Assembly: GCA_934365155.1 (NCBI GenBank) | Contig: CAKRMZ010000005.1 | Coordinates: 1 to 64,000, forward strand | Length of the DNA: 64,000 bases | Direction of reading: 5' to 3' | Origin: an uncultured Eubacteriales bacterium | GTDB lineage: Bacteria; Bacillota; Clostridia; Oscillospirales; CAG-272 | Part shown: piece by piece, positions 1 through 8,399 of the stretch | Layout: every line of letters starts with the position of its first letter | Position numbering within the stretch: position 1 is the first letter of the stretch | The notes under the pieces: generated by a model | Told to the model about the DNA's origin: nothing | The model's input: only the letters and a program-made list of their open reading frames with translations | The model's database searches: none | Program-made: the position numbers and the translations under genes

Positions 1-522
1 GATTTGCGGCGAACGATTTATTTTGCGCAACAGCAAAGAGAAATGTTTTTGCAGACGTTACGAAAAAACGCCGCAACAAGAACGGAAAAAGAACTGAAAG
101 AGTATTCAAAGGAAATTAAAACTTCGGAAGAACGAATCGAAAGGCTGGATAAAATCATCGAAAGCCTTTATGAAGATAAAGTCGAAGGTAAAATTTCCGA
201 AGAGCGATACTTAAAAATGAGCGACACATACGAAACCGAGCAAGCCGGTCTGAAAGAACGGGTTAAAACGTTGAAGTCGGAAATTGCGAAAGCGAAAGAA
301 GACGACGATAAAATTCTCGATTTTATGATGCTTATTTACAAGTATAACAGTTTTGAAGAACTCACGCCCGAAATACTGCGCGCGTTCATCGAAAAGGTCG
401 TTGTTCACGAAAAGACGAAAGTCGACGGACATTACAGACAAACGGTAGAAATCTTTTATAATTTCGTCGGAGCGATCGACCGACCGATATGGGGCGACGA
501 ACTCAACGACGAAGACGATTGA
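1..522 (+). CDS. large serine recombinase, C-terminal part (cut by window edge)
   Basis: Only the last 173 residues are present, and the reading frame is open from the first base, so the N-terminal resolvase domain lies outside the window. What is seen is a long charged coiled coil (roughly residues 25-105, rich in K/E/R) followed by a DUF4368-like tail with the hallmark LRAFIEKVVVHEK and VEIFYNFVGAID. This arrangement is typical of the large serine recombinases that move Tn1549/Tn4451-like integrative elements. The gene is AT/purine rich and uses codons such as GAC-GAA runs unlike the neighbouring rsmI. It is probably the last gene of an integrated element whose end lies between here and rsmI. 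Confidence 0.85.
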   Translation, partial: DLRRTIYFAQQQREMFLQTLRKNAATRTEKELKEYSKEIKTSEERIERLDKIIESLYEDKVEGKISEERYLKMSDTYETEQAGLKERVKTLKSEIAKAKEDDDKILDFMMLIYKYNSFEELTPEILRAFIEKVVVHEKTKVDGHYRQTVEIFYNFVGAIDRPIWGDELNDEDD

Positions 523-544
523 AACCAACAAACAGCAAGAGAAA

Positions 545-567
545 AGGCGTGGCATCACGCCACGCCT
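545..567. terminator. hairpin after recombinase gene
   Basis: AGGCGTGG and CCACGCCT form a perfect 8-bp stem with a 7-base loop, 23 bases after the recombinase stop. No long T tract follows, so it may be a weak terminator or part of the mobile-element end rather than a classic intrinsic terminator. Confidence 0.45.
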
Positions 568-661
568 GACTCCGAACACTCCACACTTACCGAAAAATCC
601 CTACGGAAAAACCATAATAGGGCGAGGTTTTTTATATGATGAAATTTGTTTCTCGATTCTC

Positions 662-1576
662 TTATTTTTCCGATCGGCAAAGGCGGTTATACACTTCGCT
701 TTTCGGCAGATTTCTGTCACGTGCCACGGCCTTGATCGCATCGTTTTTGCGCATTCCGAGCGCCGTATAGTATTCCATATGCTCCCGTTCATCCATCTCC
801 GACCAAAATACTTCCTTTTTGAGATCCTCATCGGAGGCACCGCAAACAACCAACACATATTCTCCGCGCGGCTCTGTATTTTCATAAAAGGAAACGGCTT
901 CGGAAAGAGGCAGTCTTTTCACTTCCTCATTTAACTTGGTAAGCTCCCGGCAGATTGCAATCAACCGATCCCCGAGCACTGCATAAAGATCTTCCAGCGT
1001 CTTTTTCAAACGGTGGGGAGCCTCATACAATACGATCGTATGCCGCAGCGACCGAATCTCATTCAGCCGCTGTCTCCGCTCCGTATTGCCTACCGGCAAA
1101 AACCCCTCAAAAGCAAAGCGGGATGTGGGAAGCGCTGATACCGACAGCGCCGTAATCACCGCCGAAGCGCCGGGAATACTGTATACCGGAATATTGCTTT
1201 CGCGGCAAAGCCGCACTAAGTCTTCCCCGGGATCGCTGATGGCAGGCGTTCCGGCATCGGTAACCAGCGCACAGCTTTCACCGTTTTGAAGACGCTTGAC
1301 AATCCATTCGCCGCGCATACGCTTATTATGCTCAAAATAGCTGATCAGCGGTTTTTGAATGTCAAAAAGGTGAAGAAGCTTCGCACTGTTTCGTGTGTCC
1401 TCCGCTGCAATAAAATCCACGCCGCGCAAAACTTTCAGCGCCCGCGCCGACAAATCCTCCAAATTTCCGATCGGAGTCGCAACCAAATAAAGGGTTGCGG
1501 GCAGAATTCGATTTTTCTCGTCATGGAATTCCTCTGCAAGATCCGTAAAGGATTTTTGACGATCTTCACAACTCAT
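662..1576 (-). CDS. rsmI: 16S rRNA (cytidine(1402)-2'-O)-methyltransferase RsmI
   Basis: RsmI 2'-O-methylates C1402 in the decoding centre of 16S rRNA using SAM. The protein (304 aa) shows the family signatures LYLVATPIGNLEDLS near the N-terminus, AAEDTRNS, the glycine-rich VTDAGTPAISDPG SAM-binding stretch, and VLYEAPHRL. The ATG at 1576 is chosen over an upstream in-frame ATG because GGGGAAA lies 9 bases before it. The start overlaps the end of the upstream yabB-like gene by 11 bp, suggesting translational coupling, as in the yabB-yazA-rsmI region of Bacillus (yazA is missing here). The C-terminus appears intact although a mobile element ends only 140 bp away. Confidence 0.93.
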   Translation of the reverse strand: MSCEDRQKSFTDLAEEFHDEKNRILPATLYLVATPIGNLEDLSARALKVLRGVDFIAAEDTRNSAKLLHLFDIQKPLISYFEHNKRMRGEWIVKRLQNGESCALVTDAGTPAISDPGEDLVRLCRESNIPVYSIPGASAVITALSVSALPTSRFAFEGFLPVGNTERRQRLNEIRSLRHTIVLYEAPHRLKKTLEDLYAVLGDRLIAICRELTKLNEEVKRLPLSEAVSFYENTEPRGEYVLVVCGASDEDLKKEVFWSEMDEREHMEYYTALGMRKNDAIKAVARDRNLPKSEVYNRLCRSEK

Positions 1577-2321
1577 ACGATATTTCCCCTGTCTCATAAA
1601 TCCTGCGATATTCATCGGTATATACCCTGTGACTGCAATCCGTATATATAATCAAAGGCCTTTTGTAAATCAAACCCGCCGAAGCACCGCGCTTTCCACG
1701 TATCAAAATCAAGGACGGCGGAGAAGCACTGTCGGCATGAACCGCACAAAGCTCCTTCGGTTCAATTTTGTTTTCTCGCATGGCACATATCAAATCCGCC
1801 AAGCGCTCCGGCCGATACACCGCATAAAAATCGCCCCCGTACCGCAAAATGCGAAATGCGGCGGCACAAAAGTCAAAAACCGATCCCTCGGCATCGTGGC
1901 GAGCCACTGTTTTTGCATCAGAACGACACAAACGACCGCTGCCGCTTTTCATATACGGCGGATTGCAGAACACCGCATGGAGTTCCCGTCCGAAATCCGA
2001 GGATTTCAATTCACGGATATCCTGGTGCCGAACGGTAATGCGGTCGATCATTTGATTGTGCTCCACATTGCGCTGCGCTAAGAGCGCAAAATCTTGCTGC
2101 AGTTCCACCGCGTCAATATGTGCAAATTTCCCCCGTGCCGCACAAAGAAGAGCAATCACACCGGTTCCGCAACCGAGATCGGCGGCAAATCCGCGGGGAC
2201 GGCGACGGACAAAGCAAGACAGCAAATACGCATCCGTGCCAAACGTCAGTCCCTCTTTTTTTTGAATTAAAGAAATCGAGTCATTGATGCGGTCATAACG
2301 CTCGTCTGCATGAAGCGTCAT
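1566..2321 (-). CDS. YabB-like tRNA1(Val) (adenine(37)-N6)-methyltransferase
   Basis: A 251-aa SAM-dependent methyltransferase of the YabB/TrmN6 type. Seen are the SAM motif I AADLGCGTGVIALL and the catalytic NPPY motif in CNPPYMKSGSG, which is diagnostic of N6-adenine and N5-glutamine methyltransferases. The family methylates A37 of tRNA-Val or a related adenine. It is the first gene of a two-gene unit with rsmI. A terminator hairpin for the preceding ferredoxin gene lies directly upstream, so its promoter must lie in a very short gap or transcription reads through. Confidence 0.85.
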   Translation of the reverse strand: MTLHADERYDRINDSISLIQKKEGLTFGTDAYLLSCFVRRRPRGFAADLGCGTGVIALLCAARGKFAHIDAVELQQDFALLAQRNVEHNQMIDRITVRHQDIRELKSSDFGRELHAVFCNPPYMKSGSGRLCRSDAKTVARHDAEGSVFDFCAAAFRILRYGGDFYAVYRPERLADLICAMRENKIEPKELCAVHADSASPPSLILIRGKRGASAGLIYKRPLIIYTDCSHRVYTDEYRRIYETGEISYEL

Positions 2322-2341
2322 TTATATTCCTCCGTTTTATG

Positions 2342-2375
2342 AAAAAAGTGATTCGGCAAGCGAATCACTTTTTTT
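2342..2375 (-). terminator. intrinsic terminator of the ferredoxin gene
   Basis: On the minus strand the stem GTGATTCG/CGAATCAC with loop CTTGC is followed by a T-rich run; the complementary A/T runs extend the stem. It lies 37 bases past the ferredoxin stop codon and just before yabB. Confidence 0.85.
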
Positions 2376-2411
2376 GATAAACATGGCTGATCGACGTTCT
2401 TCGAAAACAGC

Positions 2412-2582
2412 TTATTCGGCTGCAGGAGCGTCAACCGGGCAAACTGCAGCGCAACTGCCGCAATCGATGCATTCATTTGCATCAATTACATATTTGCCGT
2501 CCTTTTCCGAAATGCATTTTTGAGGACATTCGCTTTCGCAGCTACCGCAAGCGATGCACTCGTCAGAAATAACGTATGCCAA
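2412..2582 (-). CDS. 2[4Fe-4S] ferredoxin
   Basis: A 56-residue clostridial-type ferredoxin with two CxxCxxCxxxCP clusters: CIACGSCESECP near residues 9-20 and CIDCGSCAAVCP near residues 40-51. Each binds one [4Fe-4S] cluster, giving a low-potential electron carrier for pyruvate:ferredoxin oxidoreductase, hydrogenase and similar enzymes. The start is a TTG preceded by GGAGGTGAATCACA, a strong ribosome-binding site with ideal spacing; no ATG is available. It has its own promoter and terminator, so it is monocistronic. It is too short to be picked up by length-limited gene finding. Confidence 0.95.
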   Translation of the reverse strand: MAYVISDECIACGSCESECPQKCISEKDGKYVIDANECIDCGSCAAVCPVDAPAAE

Positions 2583-2650
2583 TGTGATTCACCTCCGCAA
2601 TATGTTACGCAAAATATCAAGACACAAAAATACATCTTGATTTCATAAGT

Positions 2651-2678
2651 ATTGTAACATATTTTTATCATTTGTCAA
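2651..2678 (-). promoter_or_regulatory. sigma-A promoter of the ferredoxin gene
   Basis: Minus strand: -35 TTGACA (2678-2673), 16-base spacer, -10 TACAAT (2656-2651). It lies about 70 bases upstream of the ferredoxin start. Confidence 0.75.
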
Positions 2679-2709
2679 TAACGATTTCAAGATTTTCTTT
2701 CAACCAAAA

Positions 2710-3756
2710 TCAAACGCTCTGCTTTTCTCCCTGCAAAAGGGCTGTCGCTTTCTCCAAAAGCATCTGTTCTGCCTCGGCGGCACTGTGTGCATATACCGTG
2801 CATCCCGAAGCGCGCAAATGTCCTCCGCCGCCCCAATTCCGGCAAAAAGCGCTGGCGTCTACATTCGCAGAGGAACGCACCGACACCTTATATTCGCCCT
2901 CATCATGATACCGAACGGCAATTGCCATATCGGTTCCGCTGGCCGTTTTAATACAGGAAGAAATCGTTCCCATTTCCTCCTCGCAGAGCTCATGCTCCTC
3001 ATAATCCGAACGGTCAAAGGACACAATCACACCGCGTCCCTCCGCAAAGGTTTTCATTTTTGAATAAGCAAGGCCCTCTGCGCGAAGCTGAACAATGCTC
3101 TTTTCATCAAATAAATGAGTGGAAATCGCCGCACTGTCAATCCCACTCTCAACGAGCTTTGCAGCAATTCGAAGCGTACGCGAAGTCGTATTAGAATATT
3201 TAAACGATCCGGTGTCGGCACTGATGGCCGCATAAAGACAGTCCGCAATGCGATCGGACGGGGACACCCCCGTCAGACCAAGCACAATTTCATAAATAAT
3301 CTCTCCGCATGCCGCCGCAGCAGGATCGACGAAACTGTATTCGGAAAAGGGAACATGCGTGCGGTGGTGGTCCAAAGCAAGATCAATCGGATGCTTTGCA
3401 ATCAAACCGTTTTTTCCGAGCAGCTCGATTGTAGCCACATCCACACTGATAAAGGTCTTTGCCGTCGGGACAAACGGATTGTCCTCAGAAAAAAGAATGT
3501 CTCCGTCTTGATATAAAAAGCGCAAAAAAGACGGTATTTTATCGAGGCAACATACCTCCGCGCGCTTTCCGATCGAGCAAAGCGCCATCTTCAGCGCAAG
3601 CGCACTGCCGATGGTATCGGCATCGGGATGCACATGGGTAAAAATCAAGTACCCATCATGCGTATTGAAAAAATCAAGCACCGAGGCAAAGGAGATCCCG
3701 TTTTCCATCCGAAATTTCGGTGTCTGTATCGTATTATCCGTCCTATCTGCTTTCAT
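2710..3756 (-). CDS. nrnA: bifunctional oligoribonuclease/PAP phosphatase NrnA (DHH family)
   Basis: NrnA degrades short RNAs (nanoRNA, pGpG) and dephosphorylates 3'-phosphoadenosine 5'-phosphate. The 348-aa protein carries the DHH-family motifs: THVHPDADTIGSA (motif I), the metal-binding DHH in ALDHHRTHV, and the DHHA1-domain GGGGHLRASG near the C-terminus. Its start overlaps the rbfA stop by 4 bp (ATGA), so it is translationally coupled to rbfA, a pairing common in Firmicutes. Confidence 0.92.
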   Translation of the reverse strand: MKADRTDNTIQTPKFRMENGISFASVLDFFNTHDGYLIFTHVHPDADTIGSALALKMALCSIGKRAEVCCLDKIPSFLRFLYQDGDILFSEDNPFVPTAKTFISVDVATIELLGKNGLIAKHPIDLALDHHRTHVPFSEYSFVDPAAAACGEIIYEIVLGLTGVSPSDRIADCLYAAISADTGSFKYSNTTSRTLRIAAKLVESGIDSAAISTHLFDEKSIVQLRAEGLAYSKMKTFAEGRGVIVSFDRSDYEEHELCEEEMGTISSCIKTASGTDMAIAVRYHDEGEYKVSVRSSANVDASAFCRNWGGGGHLRASGCTVYAHSAAEAEQMLLEKATALLQGEKQSV

Positions 3757-4151
3757 TCTTCCGACAATCCTTCCTCCTCTGCAGAGGAGTTCGGCTCTGC
3801 CGACTCAATCTGCCCTAAGATTTTTGAAATATGCGCACCGATTTGCATCGAATGGTCGCAAAAGAAACTAAGCTCCGGGGTAATTCGCAAATTCAGTCTG
3901 TGCGCAAGCTGGGTACGAATAAACCCCTGCGCATGAATCAGTCCTTTTTTTACTTCTTTTTCTGTTTCTTCCGGATTGCTGCTCGCAAGAACCGAAAAAT
4001 AAATTTTAGCAAATTTCAAATCAGCTGTCACATCGGCAGCCGTTACAGTTACAAAATTTTCCGTAATCCGCGGATCCTTGACTTCTCTTAAGATTTCACA
4101 AAGTTCCTTTGTCATCTGTTCGTTGATCCGGTCTCGTCTGTAGTTTGCCAT
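3753..4151 (-). CDS. rbfA: 30S ribosome-binding factor RbfA
   Basis: RbfA binds 30S precursors and helps 16S 5'-end maturation and cold adaptation. The 132-aa protein starts ANYRRDRINEQMTKELCEIL and contains the type-II KH-like core VKDPRI and VTVTAADVTADLKFAKIYFSV split over the fold. The acidic C-terminal tail is usual. Unlike the usual nusA-infB-rbfA-nrnA-truB order, infB and nusA are absent and truB is on the opposite strand, so the cluster has been broken here. Confidence 0.93.
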   Translation of the reverse strand: MANYRRDRINEQMTKELCEILREVKDPRITENFVTVTAADVTADLKFAKIYFSVLASSNPEETEKEVKKGLIHAQGFIRTQLAHRLNLRITPELSFFCDHSMQIGAHISKILGQIESAEPNSSAEEEGLSEE

Positions 4152-4312
4152 AGCCTGTCCCTCCTTTGGGAGCTTCGCCTAATAATCAGTTATATATATT
4201 ATTTTATCACAAAATGCACCGAAAATCTATGATTTTATAAAAAATTATGTTACAATACCCTTAAAAGCCCCCTAAAAAACGATCCTGTACTGTTTTGGAA
4301 AGGAGAATTTAT

Positions 4313-5242
4313 ATGCCGGATACCGCCTCGGGAATTTTAATTGTTGACAAACATACAGGCTGTACCTCTCATGATATCGTCAATCGGATACGGCGGCTCT
4401 ATCACACAAAAAGTGTAGGCCACACCGGGACGCTGGACCCGGACGCATCCGGTGTTTTGATTTTGTTGATCGGACGGGCAGTGAAAGCTTCCGAATATAT
4501 TATTGCGCAAAACAAAAGCTATCAATGCGATTTTCGCCTCGGCATCACGACGGACACGGAGGATATCAGCGGGCAAATTCTGACGCAAAGCAATGCCGTT
4601 CCCGATAGAGAAAGCGTTTTACGCGCCGCAAAATCCTTTATCGGAAAATCAGAGCAGGTTCCTCCCATGTACAGCGCCTTGAAGATGAACGGAAAAAAAC
4701 TGTGCGATCTTGCCCGCCGCGGAATCAGCATAGAACGCAGTGCACGGCCGATCGAAATTTTCTGTATGGAAATTCATCCGCTCGACACGGAGCAGCCGCC
4801 GCGGGATTATCAGATGCAGCTCTGCGTATCCAAAGGAACCTACATCCGAAGTCTGTGCCGTGATATCGGTGCAAAACTCGGCTGCGGCGCAACCATGCTC
4901 GGGCTCCGACGGACACAAAGCGGCAATTTTTCACTCGGGCAGGCAGCAACGATGGAGGAAATCGAAGCCATGTCCGATGCGGAGCGCCTGAAATGCCTGA
5001 TTCCCACAGAGGAGTTGTTTGCCGATTTCGCCCGCGTCACAGTCGAAGGACGTCCGTATTCGTTGTTAAAGGACGGTGCGCCCGTTGCTGCTTCCCGTTT
5101 GGGTATATCGGGAGAAGAAGGGACAAAATACCGAGTTTATGACAGCAAAGGCTTTTGGGCCCTGGCTAATATCGTCAATGACAATTATAACGGTCAGACA
5201 ATTCCGTCTCTGAAAATATTGAAACAATTCCGTCTGGACTAA
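4313..5242 (+). CDS. truB: tRNA pseudouridine(55) synthase TruB
   Basis: TruB makes pseudouridine-55 in the T-arm of all elongator tRNAs. The 309-aa protein has the catalytic GHTGTLDPDASGVL motif (Asp nucleophile) and the conserved KSYQCDFRLG and VSKGTYIRSLCRDIG stretches. The ATG at 4313 is chosen because AAAGGAG sits 7-8 bases upstream; an upstream TTG at 4295 overlaps that site and lacks its own. The gene stands alone, divergent from rbfA, and ends at a perfect palindromic terminator. Confidence 0.95.
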   Translation: MPDTASGILIVDKHTGCTSHDIVNRIRRLYHTKSVGHTGTLDPDASGVLILLIGRAVKASEYIIAQNKSYQCDFRLGITTDTEDISGQILTQSNAVPDRESVLRAAKSFIGKSEQVPPMYSALKMNGKKLCDLARRGISIERSARPIEIFCMEIHPLDTEQPPRDYQMQLCVSKGTYIRSLCRDIGAKLGCGATMLGLRRTQSGNFSLGQAATMEEIEAMSDAERLKCLIPTEELFADFARVTVEGRPYSLLKDGAPVAASRLGISGEEGTKYRVYDSKGFWALANIVNDNYNGQTIPSLKILKQFRLD

Positions 5243-5250
5243 TCTCTATC

Positions 5251-5298
5251 AAAAAACAGAAACCGCTTTTTCGGCCGAAAAAGCGGTTTCTGTTTTTT
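5251..5298. terminator. bidirectional intrinsic terminator after truB
   Basis: A perfect 48-bp palindrome centred on CGGCCG with arms ACAGAAACCGCTTTTTCGG and its complement, flanked by A6 and T6 tracts. It can stop transcription from both truB and the opposite strand (spoIIE side). Confidence 0.92.
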
Positions 5299-5409
5299 GT
5301 TTTTAAATTGGATTTGATATTTGTAATTTTAACCGAAAAAATAATGTTGCATTTGAACCATATTCAAATTTTTGAAGCGCGCCCCCTTCTCTGATTTTAC
5401 CGAATAAGT

Positions 5410-5484
5410 TGTGGAAAATATTGTGGATTTGTGGGAAAACTCCGGAATATTGCGTTGTTGCATTCATGGACAACTTTTTCCACA
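5410..5484. promoter_or_regulatory. cluster of DnaA-box-like sites between truB and spoIIE
   Basis: Sites matching or close to TTWTNCACA: TGTGGAAAA (5410-5418), TGTGGATTT (5422-5430), a weak TGTGGGAAA (5430-5438), and TTTTCCACA (5476-5484). The truB-spoIIE gap (340 bp) contains these, the terminator and otherwise only AT-rich sequence. No dnaA or dnaN gene is near, so this is not a standard origin. Confidence 0.4.
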
Positions 5485-5582
5485 GAGAAAAAATTTGTAT
5501 TTTTAAAATATTTCAGACAATTGGAATAATAGCTTTTATTTGTGCAATTTACACAAAATACCGCCGTTGTTCCGCTGATTTT

Positions 5583-8060
5583 TTATATCTTTGTAACGTG
5601 AATCAACGCAACCGTCATGTCATCCTGCTTGGAATGCTCTTGCTGTGCCCGTTTCAATATCTGCTTCGCCATCGCCTCCATATCTTCTCCGTTCCATTCC
5701 TCACTCAACATTGTCGCAAGCCAGATGCTTTCTTCAAAATTTTGAGCAATTCCGTCACTCAGCATTACAATCACATCCCCTGCCTGAAGCGCAAAATCAA
5801 TCTGCTCTCCGTTGATTCCGCGCATCACTCCGATCGGCATGCTGGCCGATGCAATTTTAAAAATGTTTCCGTCGCGCAAAATCATCGAGCAAGCCGCGCC
5901 GCTTTTGAAAAAGGAAGCCGTTCCTTTGATCAAATCAATTTCCAAAAGGTCTACCGTCGTCGAACATTCGGTTTTCCGTGTGCGTAAGAAGGTGTTGAGC
6001 ATCTCCACCGCAATCTCCTTACTGCCGCCGCCCGACAGCATCTTTTCCAAAAACCGGCACGCCAGCCCCGCCGTCAAATGAGCCTCCTTTCCGCTTCCCA
6101 TTCCATCGCAAAGCACCGTGTAAAAATAATCCCCCGTGCTTCGGAACAGCGCGATATCGTCCCCGTTTTCTTTTTCGTCCTCTTTCTTACTGCATGCAAT
6201 CGCATAGTCTGTGTCAAAGCAGGCGGCGCCGTCCAGTACCATTGTACTGTAATCACCGCCGAGGCAAAAGCGCGGAGAACCGAGGCGACATCCGCTGACT
6301 GCCTCAAACTTCGTGCGAATTTGTTCGGACGATAATTTTTGGTGCGACGGATCCACGCCGCCCGCAACAATTTTAAGACGGCGTTCTCCGAATGCGGCAA
6401 TCCCGTCAAAATCAAGGTTTAAATATCCGGCAGCCCGCTGAAGCTTTTGAGAAACCGCGGAGTTTAATGCCGTATCGCCGACGCTTTTCTTCATAAGGTA
6501 TTCCAGCATTTTTGCCATGCATTCGTAATCAAACGCAAACACTTCGCTTTTATCCCGCTTGAGGCTCTCTTCAAATCGTGAAAATATCAGGGAGTCGATT
6601 TCCTGTTGCATTTCCTCCGTGTGACGGCAGCATTTCTTCATATATTCGGGAACCGCGCGATCTTTTGAGCGGCCTCCGGACCAGATCATTCTTTTCAGAT
6701 GGGCATAATATTCTTCGGTTAAGGCACGCTCGTTCTCCCAGCATAAATAATGGGAAGGGCAGCGCGAGCAGTGATGGTTGCACACGGCTTGGATGCAATC
6801 CTCAATTTCAGAAAGAGACGGCCGCCGGAAATGCTCCGACATTTCAAAAAACGAATCGGAAATCTCATGCAGCGCCGTTGCAAAGGCGGTGACATCTTTT
6901 TCAATCATCTCGCCACGATTGCACACCGCCTCCATTTTCTGTTCCTTTGCCGCCGCGGGCATCACGCAACTGTACAAATGAATCCGCGGCAAAACTTTAA
7001 TCCCCTGCAAAGCAAGGAACAGTACCGCCGCAATAAATACGGAGGGGAGCAATGTGCGAAGTGCCGCAAAGCCACCGATGTACACGCCGTAAAATACACT
7101 AAGCGCACATCCTGCCGAGACCGCCGCATAAGCGCTCGAGCCCCAAAAGATTCCGGATGCAAAGCCGCAAAGACCAAACAACGGCGCATAGGCCGGATAA
7201 CAGGCAAAGCCCATAATCAATCCCAACATTCCTCCCCGAAGAAGGCCGCCGTCACGGGAAATATACAGCGTCAGGAAAAATGCGGCGATGATGCCCAAGG
7301 AGATCCCCTTGATCACAATCTCGGAGGCACTGATTACCACCGTAAAGCAAACAGCAGCTACTCCCGCCTCCCATAACGGACCGGAACGGGTTTTGCTGTC
7401 ATAAATCCCGGCATAAAGGAAGATCAAAACCGGGACCAATACAAGCATCAGCACCGCGGCAATCACATCACGGGCGCCGTCCTGTCCGGAGGCAATACGG
7501 ACAATGGATACGACAAACGCACCGATCGTTCCGGACGCCATCCGCAAATAAATACTCTCACCGAATATACGGGGCTTCTCTAACACCTCCGATGTCAGGG
7601 CCGGCCTTTTTTTCTGAGAGGAATGAAAAACGGAGGCGGTATCCGGCGTATCATAATAGAGGTAAAAGCCGATACAAAAGCGAACCGTCAGCGTTAACAG
7701 CGCCGCCAGAAAGGCTTCCGGGGTTCCGCCGTCAAACAGCACCGCTAAATTTCCAAGCAGAAGCGCCGGAATATACCGTGTTGCGACCCCGCAAAAAGCA
7801 ATGCCGAACGGGCACAGCTCATTGGTCAGTGCCGTTCTTGAAATAAAAAACGAAAAAAGTGCCCAAAGACCGCTTCGCAGCAGATACCGTCTCCATATCT
7901 TTCCGCGATTTTCGGCAATTTTACCGCTGCTTTCCAAAGCGCCTCGCCAAAAAAGTTTTTTTAAATATTCTTTGAGTTTTGTCGGCCTTTTTCCCGCGTC
8001 AACACTGTTTTTCTCTTGGGCTTGTCCGCGAATCCGAAACAGCGGAGCAAAATTTGCCAT
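5583..8060 (-). CDS. spoIIE: stage II sporulation protein E (SpoIIE)
   Basis: SpoIIE is the membrane-bound PP2C phosphatase that dephosphorylates SpoIIAA and so activates sigma-F in the forespore; it also acts at the asymmetric septum. The 825-aa protein has an N-terminal half with about ten hydrophobic membrane segments (roughly residues 65-345), a central regulatory region with a Cys-rich patch (AVCNHHCSRCPSHYLC), and a C-terminal PP2C domain with the metal-binding VLCDGMGSGKEA and VIMLSDGIAQNF motifs. Length matches the Bacillus protein. The ATG at 8060 follows AAAGGATGTGACATC. It is monocistronic. Confidence 0.95.
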   Translation of the reverse strand: MANFAPLFRIRGQAQEKNSVDAGKRPTKLKEYLKKLFWRGALESSGKIAENRGKIWRRYLLRSGLWALFSFFISRTALTNELCPFGIAFCGVATRYIPALLLGNLAVLFDGGTPEAFLAALLTLTVRFCIGFYLYYDTPDTASVFHSSQKKRPALTSEVLEKPRIFGESIYLRMASGTIGAFVVSIVRIASGQDGARDVIAAVLMLVLVPVLIFLYAGIYDSKTRSGPLWEAGVAAVCFTVVISASEIVIKGISLGIIAAFFLTLYISRDGGLLRGGMLGLIMGFACYPAYAPLFGLCGFASGIFWGSSAYAAVSAGCALSVFYGVYIGGFAALRTLLPSVFIAAVLFLALQGIKVLPRIHLYSCVMPAAAKEQKMEAVCNRGEMIEKDVTAFATALHEISDSFFEMSEHFRRPSLSEIEDCIQAVCNHHCSRCPSHYLCWENERALTEEYYAHLKRMIWSGGRSKDRAVPEYMKKCCRHTEEMQQEIDSLIFSRFEESLKRDKSEVFAFDYECMAKMLEYLMKKSVGDTALNSAVSQKLQRAAGYLNLDFDGIAAFGERRLKIVAGGVDPSHQKLSSEQIRTKFEAVSGCRLGSPRFCLGGDYSTMVLDGAACFDTDYAIACSKKEDEKENGDDIALFRSTGDYFYTVLCDGMGSGKEAHLTAGLACRFLEKMLSGGGSKEIAVEMLNTFLRTRKTECSTTVDLLEIDLIKGTASFFKSGAACSMILRDGNIFKIASASMPIGVMRGINGEQIDFALQAGDVIVMLSDGIAQNFEESIWLATMLSEEWNGEDMEAMAKQILKRAQQEHSKQDDMTVALIHVTKI

Positions 8061-8098
8061 GATGTCACATCCTTTGCTTAGTTTTTAATCTTGAAGCT

Positions 8099-8132
8099 AT
8101 TGTAGCATAGGAAAACAGTCTTGTTTGTCGGA
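8099..8132 (-). promoter_or_regulatory. candidate spoIIE promoter with Spo0A-box-like site
   Basis: Minus strand extended -10 TGCTACAAT (TACAAT at 8104-8099) has no good -35 at 17 bp. Plus-strand TTTGTCGGA (8124-8132) differs by one base from the 0A box TTTGTCRAA and would overlap the missing -35, as expected for a Spo0A-dependent sigma-A promoter. This is a pattern match only. Confidence 0.4.
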
Positions 8133-8334
8133 GACAAGAGGGCGAAAAATGATTTTTTATCCCAACTTTTGCGCCTTTTGCACGGGTAATATCCGCTTTG
8201 GTAAATTCATGCCGCAACCGAAAGAAAAATTTACAGATGCCGCTTTTCTTCTTTTTCCTTGAAAATTCGAAAAAAACAAAGCCTTCTTGTTTCCTCTTTT
8301 AGTCAGGATATTCCCGTTTCGGTGCGAACAAAAT

Positions 8335-8382
8335 AAAAAAGCCTCTTTTGAGCAGAGAAACTGTTCAAAAGAGGCTTTTTTA
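8335..8382 (-). terminator. intrinsic terminator of the vanY-like gene
   Basis: Stem GCCTCTTTTGA/TCAAAAGAGGC (8341-8351 with 8365-8375), 13-base loop, A6 and T6 tracts on either side, 18 bp past the gene stop. Confidence 0.9.
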
Positions 8383-8399
8383 TTTACTACTATGACTGA

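Larger units (their letters stand above)
8061..8399. other. intergenic region spoIIE / vanY-like gene
   Basis: 339 bp. It holds the spoIIE promoter region on one side and the terminator of the upstream carboxypeptidase gene on the other. The middle (about 8150-8330) is AT-rich with no open frame that has a ribosome-binding site; nothing else recognised. Confidence 0.6.

Noticed and set aside
5409..5987. 192-residue open frame on the plus strand over the spoIIE 3' end
   Set aside because: No ribosome-binding site; it is the antisense of spoIIE and has no recognisable domain.
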